Shown: in pieces, positions 57,737 through 64,000 of the stretch
How positions within the stretch are numbered: the first letter of the stretch is position 1
Layout: the number at the start of each line of letters is the position of its first letter
Assembly (NCBI GenBank): GCA_024195265.1
Contig: JAJLRJ010000007.1
Location: 28,704,225-28,768,224, forward strand
Source: Dendrophyllia cribrosa
Lineage: Eukaryota > Cnidaria > Anthozoa > Scleractinia > Dendrophylliidae
Length of the DNA stretch: 64,000 nucleotides
Direction: 5' to 3'
Program-made: the position numbers and the translations under genes
The notes under the pieces: generated by a model
What the model was told of the DNA's origin: nothing
Databases searched by the model: none
Seen by the model: only the letters and a program-made list of their open reading frames with translations

Positions 57737-58399
57737 ATGGACGTCATAGAAAAATTGTTTGCTTCGTTTTGTCCAACATGGCGCACAGTTTTGAAAATGT
57801 TTGCGAGATTATTCTGGATTGAGCAAGTGAAAGCCTCGAAAAATGTTTAGCAAGAGCTGTTTACGAGCAAGAGTAAGAAGAAACCAAGACGAAAAGTGTT
57901 CTTGGCGAGTTGAAAAATACCTAAATTGGAACAAATCTTCGAACAGTCGAGCTCCACGAGGCAAGTTCGTAATTTTACTCTTTTTACTTTTCTGTTTATT
58001 GCATAAAACAAATATCAGATTTTATTTTACCATGTGTCTGTTCAGTTATAAATTACAGAAGACGTCAAAATGTGGTAAGAACATCAGTGACACACTCGCT
58101 TGCGGCTCGTGTGCCACTGTTTTGTCCTTACCACGTTATGACGTCATCTGTGATCGAGGCTTTCACTTGCTTACACATAGAGATTGAAGAAAATCATTGA
58201 TAGTATTAACCACCTTGGGTGGTAAAGATCTGCCATTTTTAGACACTTCGCTCAAGGACTAATAAGAGTTGAAATCAATTTCTCTTGTAGCTTGCGATTT
58301 TACGGCACGCGCAAAAATCTGCTGACGCGAGGAGACGCGAGGTTGTGTCCCTTGTGTAAAAGCCATAAGAAGATCAAAACTGAGGAGTGATGATTGCAT

Positions 58400-58445
58400 G
58401 TGGTGTGTATGTGTGCGTGGGGTGGGGTGGGGTGCGGTGCGGTGG
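58400..58445. repeat. GT/GGGGT simple repeat
   Basis: GTGGTGTGTATGTGTGCG followed by three GGGGT-like and two GCGGT units. Confidence 0.85.
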
Positions 58446-58487
58446 GCGAATAAAAAAGATCCACACCATTGATAGAGTGCACCTAAA

Positions 58488-58908
58488 CCCAAAATTGTTT
58501 TTTCGCTTAATCAACTCTGTGTACGTTTAAAAGTTGAATAGTTACATATTTCTTGTTTTTAACGTTGCGTTAGTGAATTATAAGGGTTTGAATTTACAAA
58601 ATGTTATATTATAAGATGACGTTAAATCAAGAATGGTTTATTATACAACTACTTGTTTCCACCTCCAAGTATCAATCGACTATTAACAGTTTTTATTTAG
58701 TATTTCTAAAACTGATTATCCTTAAGCTGTGAACTGCGTATTGTAAATTGAAGTAGAAATAATGGTAAAGTCTTGATTTGACGTCATCTATTTAGCATTT
58801 TGTAAATTCAAATCTCTATAACTCACTAACGCGACGTTAAAAACAAGAAATATTTCACTATTCGACTTTCAACGTACATTGAGTTGATTAAAAGAAAAAA
58901 ATTGGGGG
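58488..58908. mobile_element. ~420-bp MITE with ~115-bp inverted arms
   Basis: The left arm (58,488-58,602: CCCAAAATTGTTTTTTCG, CTTGTTTTTAACGTTGCGTT) pairs with the right arm (58,797-58,908: AACGCGACGTTAAAAACAAG ... AATTGGGGG) with a few mismatches. No coding capacity. Confidence 0.85.
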
Positions 58909-59452
58909 TAAGTATATTTTTCTTGGTTTATACCTTGGCTTTTATTTTGCTTTTATTTTAAATGATATTTTAAGGTTTTAATCATAGAATTACATAAGAT
59001 CGATCGCCTTTTCATCTAAAACTAATAATATTATGGAATGTTTGTATTATGTGATATTAGCATAATATCTGTACTACTAAGGTATTATTTATTTATTTAT
59101 TGAATGATATATATTACCATTTTGTCTTTGTTCTGTAATATATTGATGTATTTATAATTTAAATACCTGTGTTAATATTTTAAAATGAAGATAAAAAGAA
59201 TGAGAATTAGGTTTCGCCCTTATTACTCCTCCCTCGTGTACTCCTCTGTCTTTTATATATCCCTTATTATTTCGTACATGAACAATAAGACTTGTAATTT
59301 CTTGACAATTTGTATTTTTGTTTGCGAGAAAAGAGTAAAGTGTTGAATTTCATAGACGCTAATAGATCTTGGTCATCATGAAGATGTGAGCTGAGGGTGA
59401 CTGGATTTTGATCTATTACAGTTCAGTTCAATTCTATCATGTAAAGATAAAA
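58909..59452. other. 3' UTR or downstream DNA of the DUF229 gene
   Basis: AT-rich. On the minus strand the region just below the stop codon is the likely 3' UTR; several A/T-rich words could act as polyadenylation signals, none decisive. Confidence 0.4.
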
Positions 59453-60741
59453 CTATTCTTGTACAGAAGTCTTAGGAGAGCAGTAACAGTATTTCCGCAG
59501 AAGAGGAAAATCTCTCTCAATACAATATGGCTGGTCTCTGTACGCGTCGATACGACTGATATCTCCCACAAGTGAAGGAACGCCTTTCTTCATTCTCACA
59601 GACGCCTCATAAAATCCCTCATTAGGGGAGGTGACCACTTGTAACTGATACAGCGTGTCTCTTTCAAGCGTGTTTTCAGCTTTGTCGCCCATCACTGCTA
59701 CGCACGCGTCGCATGCGTCATCTGCCGCATTTTTTGTGCCCCTAAATCTTTGCATGGCTTCTTTTGGCATTTCACGAGACGCGCTCTTTATCTCCTTCAA
59801 AGACAACCGCTGACACAACTGTGACAGTTCCTCACTCTGAGACGTCAGATTATTGATGTAACGCACTACGAATGCTGCTGTTTCGCTAACCGCTGGCTCA
59901 TTAGTTAAAATTTCTTCTAAATCAAGGCAAGGACACCAATGATCTTCAACGCCCGTACTTCCGCATGTGCGATTTTTCTTGTCAATTCGGTTAAACAAGC
60001 TTTGTCCAATTACAATGCCGCTTGGATACTCCGGATATGAGATCATGTGACGTAAAGTAGCGTACACGTCAAATGGTGATGTTAAAACGCGGGAGTTATG
60101 AACAAGGCTGTTGTAGAGGTCCGGGTAGTTGCTTGGAAACCATTTTGGTAATGTGATTGACAAGAATGGAAACCTTTCCTCCAGTTTTCCTTGGATTGTT
60201 TTCCTCAAATCTGAAAATCGTGCTCCGTGGTCGGCGAAAATAATCAACATAGTGCTGTTGAGGAAAGATTCTTTTTCGAAAGTTTGTAAAAAAGCTTTTA
60301 GATCGTCATCTGCAAAGCCAACCGTGTTGATGTCACCATGTGAAATTACTGCGTGAGATGAGAAAGCAAACTTCGGTGTTTCCTTGTAACTGCGAAAGAA
60401 ACTCAGCAAATAATTCAAAGACACGTCATGGGAAGCCAGGCTTTTAATGCAGTGTCCATGAATAAAGTTTTTTGCTTCCAACCAGAACGGTCTGACGTAA
60501 TGGTCTGTAGGTGGATCTCGAAAACCGTGCAAACGATAATTGAAAGCTGCAAGGCCTGGCGAGTCTTCTGAAAACATCGTAGCGTATCCTTTTTCTTTGT
60601 AGTCTTTAAAAATCCAGCGCCAATTGTCAACTGTTTCGGACGAAGCTTTTTTCTTGCGAGCTTCTGGTTGGCGTGTCTCGTCTATCCCAGTAAGCATTGC
60701 GCACAGTTGTGCGGTGGTGCCATCTCCTACGATAGTCTCGC
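59453..60741 (-). CDS. DUF229 (sulfatase-fold) protein, last coding exon
   Basis: The exon starts after acceptor ATTTACAG (minus strand, ending 60742) and stops at TAG 59453-59455. It begins GETIVGDGTTAQLCAMLTG, the hallmark VGDG-T motif of DUF229. It continues with WIFKDYKEKGYATMFSEDSP, then SSHAVISHGDINTVGFADDD, then LIIFADHGARF, the Asp-His metal-site segment shared with alkaline phosphatase/sulfatase-fold enzymes. The C-terminal third is cysteine-rich (CGSTG...CPC, CDACVAV, YCYC). DUF229 proteins are large animal proteins, often secreted or membrane-anchored, of unknown substrate; hydrolase activity on a sulfate or phosphate ester is inference from the fold. The upstream exon is 63842-64000; phase 1 plus GC gives a glycine codon across the junction. 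Confidence 0.92.
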
Positions 60742-60880
60742 CTGTAAATCAAACAAAAGCAATCATCATCGACGGTAGTTCTGTAAGTACAAAACAGGGA
60801 GTTGGGGAGAGTCATCGTACGATGTAGATGTGCTTTTCAAGGCTCCGTTCTCGGGTCCGATATCATAAACCACAACGCCT

Positions 60881-62712
60881 ATGGAATCACTCCTTTCCTC
60901 TGTGAAAAGGAAAATTAGACACTCAGATTCTTCGGGGAGCTCGCAGGAAATATCGCCGGCGGAAAAATGATAAAAAGAGATTTCATTTGACCTCGCGGAC
61001 GAGGACGTAGTTATGGTCGCAGAAAGTCTCACAGGTAAAATAGACTTAATACTATCCAAGCTTAAGAAACTAGACACCCTTGAAAAGAAATTAGCAGAAG
61101 AATGCAATGCGGTGCAAAGTCTTAAAGCCTCCGTTGCAACTCTAGAGCAAGACGTTAATTTGGTTAAAGAGAAGCAACGACGCTTGGATAAAAACATTAA
61201 CCCATTCACACCTGAGGATTTTTACGTTTTTGAGTGATTTTCTGCATACACACGCCCCATAGGATTTCGTGACTGCATATTTGGAGTTACCATTGAAAGT
61301 GCTGCTGTTCTAAAACACTGAAGGCTCGAGTTTACTGGAAACGTCATTGTGACGATCTCATTTTGCTTGCTTGATTTGCAATAAAGGGTCCAATATGAAT
61401 TATCTACGATTTTTGGTAAGTTCACAGCCATTTTTCATCTTTAGTAGCTGCCTGGTGAGCATCATTAAGCTTGGAGGTAGTTCAGAGTCCACTTCTCAAT
61501 GAAGCGAGTTAGTTGTTGTACTTCGTTTGCGAATTTGGCTCGTTGCTCGTTGAACTGGAAAAATGGCCGCCTGGAAACGAAGCAGCTTTGGGACTCGACT
61601 CTGGATGAATTTCTCGACCTACTGCGGCATATTTTGGAAGTTGCGACCACAGGAGAACACAACAGGCGCGAAATTTCGGCGGTGGGTCGGAGTGGCTGTG
61701 GACTTAGTATAAATATGAAATGTGTGCGGAAAGAAACGAACGCTGTCAAAATTCTTGGCCATTTCCCAGCATGCAGTGCGGTGGTGATATTGAAAATTGA
61801 GGCAAGGTGAGTATGCATTAGAACGAGAGGCTAGAGCTCGGCCCGAGCAACGAATAAGAGCAAAAAAATTCACTGCTAAGCTAGGACTAGGACTGAATTT
61901 TGCTGTGAATGTTGATTTTTGGGTTTGCCATGATGATTTGAATAAAAAAAACTAAAGGCAAAAACGTGATTTTTGTTGTTTTTCTATGACGTTAAAAACG
62001 GTAATTTTTGTTATTGTCCAAATTCAAACGCTGATATTCTGCAAAAATCGCAGACTTTTTTGTGTTTATTGGGTATCTCAATTTGAAAGACTTTCTAGTC
62101 AATGCTCACAACTGCTAGTTAAGGCAATGTTCGCACGATTGAGAAAGTTACAATTTTTTAAAGCAGTGGAGTCTTGTACGGGCGGTTACGGGCGGTTCAG
62201 GTGTCAATGGGTTAAAGACAGAAAAGAATGCTGAATTTGTCGGTAAGCAAATCGAAGACCTAAGCAATTCTTTACAGGGGGAGAGACAATCGCGCGACGA
62301 TGAAATTAATGGTGTTCGCAAAGAACTGTTATACCTGGAAACTTATAGCAGAAGAGAAAATCTTAAATTCGATGGAATTCCTGAACGCCCGGTGCATGTA
62401 GCGAACAACGAACAAGAAAGAAGAATGGATGATACGAAAAATCAGTTAGTCGACTTTTTGGAAAACGTTCTCGAAGTTGAAGATGCGAAAAACATCGAAT
62501 TTCAACGCGTCCACAGACTAGGGAAGCAACCAAGAAGAGATGGAAATGGAAGGATGATAATTGCACGTTTCCTGAGGTACTCAGACCGCGAAAAAGTTAT
62601 CAGGTTAGCATAATATAAATTGAAAGACATTGATTTCAAAATTTATGAAGATATTCCTAAAGAGCTCCACATCCTTCGTAAAGCTCAAATGAAGAAGTTA
62701 AAAGAGGCATAG
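60881..62712 (+). pseudogene. LINE ORF1 (L1 ORF1p-like), split and frameshifted
   Basis: ATG 60881 (MESLLSSVKRKIRHSDSSGS). A frameshift near 60,965 leads to the coiled coil (LILSKLKKLDTLEKKLAEE, about 61,045-61,105). The frame is then split by the 61201-62211 insert and resumes at about 62,228 with LETYSRRENLKFDGIPE, EFQRVHRLGK and MIIARFLRYSDREK. A stop at 62611-62613 and the end at TAG 62710-62712 follow. Compared with ORF1 at 14.3-15.3 kb the final basic segment is shorter. Non-functional. Confidence 0.87.
61201..62211. mobile_element. piggyBac-like non-autonomous element in ORF1
   Basis: Ends CCCATTCACACCTGA and TCAGGTGTCAATGGG (14 of 15 complementary), flanked by TTAA (61197-61200 and 62212-62215), the piggyBac target. 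1,011 bp. I find no transposase; the interior (about 61,430-61,830) is more GC-balanced than its surroundings and might be captured sequence. Confidence 0.88.
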
Positions 62713-62957
62713 AAAAAAGGAAAGTATTTATCTTGCATGTTAGTATTAGAATAGTAGTGTTATATGTACTACATATTTGTGCAAATTATTTTGATAAGCA
62801 ATAAAAATCCGTTGGAAAAAAAAGTAAGTACAAAACTAGTGTTTTGATAAATTGGTTAGACAAAAAAAAATTGACAGGTATCATCGCCTTTTGGCCAACA
62901 ATTAATTCGCTTTAGCTTTCACATTTGAAATCCGTTTAAATCGTCCTCGAAATTAAG

Positions 62958-63085
62958 GGTTCTGTCCTGGTGTACGGGTTCACGAGGTTTTTCACATTGT
63001 TTTCCCTTTGTTTCCATTTGTCTGCGCAGTCTATTGTTAAGTGTTTTGTTTTTGTCCTTGTGTACCGGTACACCAGGACAGAACC
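62958..63085. mobile_element. 128-bp foldback in the DUF229 intron
   Basis: GGTTCTGTCCTGGTGTAC pairs with GTACACCAGGACAGAACC. Loop AT-rich. Confidence 0.8.
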
Positions 63086-63305
63086 AAGTTAAGTCATCCG
63101 TACAGTATTTGCAGCGTATAATGCAACATTGTGTTTGAGTTATTTGTACTGTAGTATTAAGTCATCCGTACGATTTGCAGCGTATAATGCAACATTGTGT
63201 TTGAGTTATTTGTAGTAGTTGCAACTGTAGTATTAAGTTATCCGTACAGTATTTGCAGCGTATAATGCATTATTGCGTTTGAGTTATTTGTAGTACAGTA
63301 TGTGT
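63086..63305. repeat. ~75-bp tandem repeat, three units
   Basis: TTTGCAGCGTATAATGCA, ATTG(T/C)GTTTGAGTTATTTGTA and AAGT(C/T)ATCCGTAC recur three times with small indels. Confidence 0.85.
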
Positions 63306-63841
63306 GCCTAAAACCGGTGTAAAAATACATTGTTCAATATATCTTACCTCAAAAGAACGTTTGTGAGACCAAATTTTCCCTGCACGTAGTTTTTATATTC
63401 AGCTGATACGTCTCAAAGTTTTAAATGCTGTAACTTACTAGTTTTCTTGAAATTCTCAAAATGGTTCACTTGCTCACGGGCCCTAAAACTGGCGTATTTT
63501 TAAGACAGCAAAAGTAACCCCAAAATACCACGAATTTGCAAAAATGCGAAGTTAGCTAACATTTCACCTATTCTTTTCATTTATGACAAATTCAGGTCGG
63601 TTGCGATAGTGATAACGTTACGAGACCCAGCATGTGTTGCACAACTTCAACCGGTTGTGTTACGCAAACAAATTCAGTGTTGGGGGTAACGTATTTTGCC
63701 AAGCAAAGGAAAGAATTGGCGCACGCATAAAAGTGTGTCTTGGCTGGAAGAATAATCAACAGTCTGAAAATAATGTAATGCTCAGTAAAAAGATGAAGGA
63801 AACCAAACCAAGCGAAGAAAACATTGTCTGTGTCCTCTCAC
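63306..63841. other. Rest of the intron, nothing recognised
   Basis: AT-rich; a short plus-strand frame near 63,634-63,846 is antisense to the splice donor and is not supported. Confidence 0.4.
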
Positions 63842-64000
63842 CTTGAAGCAAAATGGAGTCCAGTGATTTGGTCAGATATTCCAAGCTGTTTGGCATTTTT
63901 CTTTTAAAATTAGCTGCCGATGTGGAGTCAAACATAATCAGAGCAACATTTAACGGAATACCACCAGGTTTTTGTTGTCTGTCGAGAACTTCCTTTTTGG
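63842..64000 (-). CDS. DUF229 protein, upstream exon (partial, runs off the window)
   Basis: On the minus strand the frame reads KKEVLDRQQKPGGIPLNVAL, then IMFDSTSAANFKRKMPNSLE, then YLTKSLDSILLQ and a split glycine codon at donor 63842|63841 (CAAG|GTGAG). FDSTSAANFKRKMP is the DUF229 signature (FDS-S-x-N-F-x-R-x-MP). In this fold the aspartate helps bind metal and the Ser/Thr stands at the catalytic nucleophile position. The 5' end of the gene lies beyond 64,000. Confidence 0.92.

Larger units (their letters stand above)
56938..58152. repeat. Tandem duplication of a ~415-bp unit, first copy split by a Penelope remnant
   Basis: 56938-57088 matches 57740-57889 almost exactly; 57,483-57,570 matches 57,919-58,005; and 57592-57736 matches 58,028-58,152. 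The extra ~395 bp in the first copy is the Penelope-like piece (57,089-57,482). Both copies carry the same short frame starting MAHSFENVCEIILD then TGA, so no protein is supported. Confidence 0.85.
60796..62823 (+). mobile_element. ORF1-only (HAL1-like) LINE derivative, full length
   Basis: Bounded by the 13-bp duplication. It has an ~85-bp 5' UTR, a degraded ORF1 (60881-62712), a short 3' UTR, AATAAA at 62800-62805 and eight A's. No ORF2 sequence is present. After removal of the piggyBac-like insert it is about 1 kb. ORF1-only LINE derivatives that depend on an ORF2 donor are known as HAL1 elements in mammals; use of that term here is by analogy. It lies antisense to the DUF229 gene in its intron. 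Confidence 0.85.
60783..62836. repeat. 13-bp target-site duplication pair
   Basis: GTAAGTACAAAAC at 60783-60795 and 62824-62836, bounding the retroposed element exactly (A-tail ends at 62823). Confidence 0.93.
60742..63841 (-). other. 3.1-kb intron of the DUF229 gene
   Basis: Donor CAAG|GTGAGAGG at 63841 and acceptor TTTACAG at 60742 on the minus strand. Its length is mostly explained by an ORF1-only LINE derivative (60796-62823) carrying a piggyBac-like insert, a foldback (62958-63085) and a tandem repeat (63,086-63,305). Confidence 0.88.

Overview
The window reads as nuclear DNA of an animal, most likely a cnidarian such as a stony coral. It is AT-rich, has few and widely spaced genes, spliced exons with GT-AG borders, and dense interspersed repeats. 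The repeats include L1/Tx1-like LINEs, a Jockey/CR1-like LINE, Penelope-like elements with hammerhead-type motifs, a tRNA-headed SINE, and many short palindromic DNA transposons. The organism is inferred from the mix of families; no sequence here names it. There is no sign of bacterial organisation, and no CRISPR or operon.

Host genes. Two are clear. (1) A single-exon class A GPCR of aminergic type, 398 residues, on the plus strand at 49,569-50,765. (2) The 3' half of a DUF229 (sulfatase-fold) gene on the minus strand: its last coding exon is 59,453-60,741, a 3.1-kb intron follows, and an upstream exon at 63,842-64,000 runs off the window. A third, weaker candidate is a pair of phase-compatible plus-strand exons (up to 1,862, and 5,756-5,801) that may encode an N-terminal segment of a GAF-type cyclic nucleotide phosphodiesterase.

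Layout. 1-6 kb: the candidate exons, inverted GC-rich repeats with long C/G runs, and a 1.28-kb (GTT)n minisatellite. 6-14 kb: mostly anonymous intergenic DNA with short dispersed duplications, foldbacks and a trinucleotide repeat. 14.26-21.10 kb: one full-length but broken LINE with a target-site duplication; a second LINE is inserted just after its ORF2 stop codon and shows a textbook 5' inversion. 21-23.7 kb: a foldback element and a duplicated octamer-bearing block. 23.8-28.5 kb and 33.8-37.8 kb: two copies of one segmental duplication, each carrying private transposon insertions; smaller duplicated pieces continue to about 46 kb. 28.8-32.6 kb: a run of Harbinger-, mariner- and other MITE-like elements. 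42.8-43.3 kb and 57.2-57.5 kb: Penelope-like remnants with hammerhead cores. 53.5-53.8 kb: a SINE whose tRNA head has expanded into an 11-bp minisatellite. 54.9-55.8 kb: a ~125-bp tandem repeat hit by two hAT-like elements at abutting targets. 56-58.9 kb: LINE debris, a tandem duplication and long foldbacks. 59.5-64 kb: the DUF229 gene, whose intron holds an ORF1-only LINE derivative that is itself split by a piggyBac-like element.

The host genes show no functional link to one another. The main content is a layered record of transposition. Several layers are datable relative to each other by nesting, by target-site duplications, and by empty sites in the paralogous segment.
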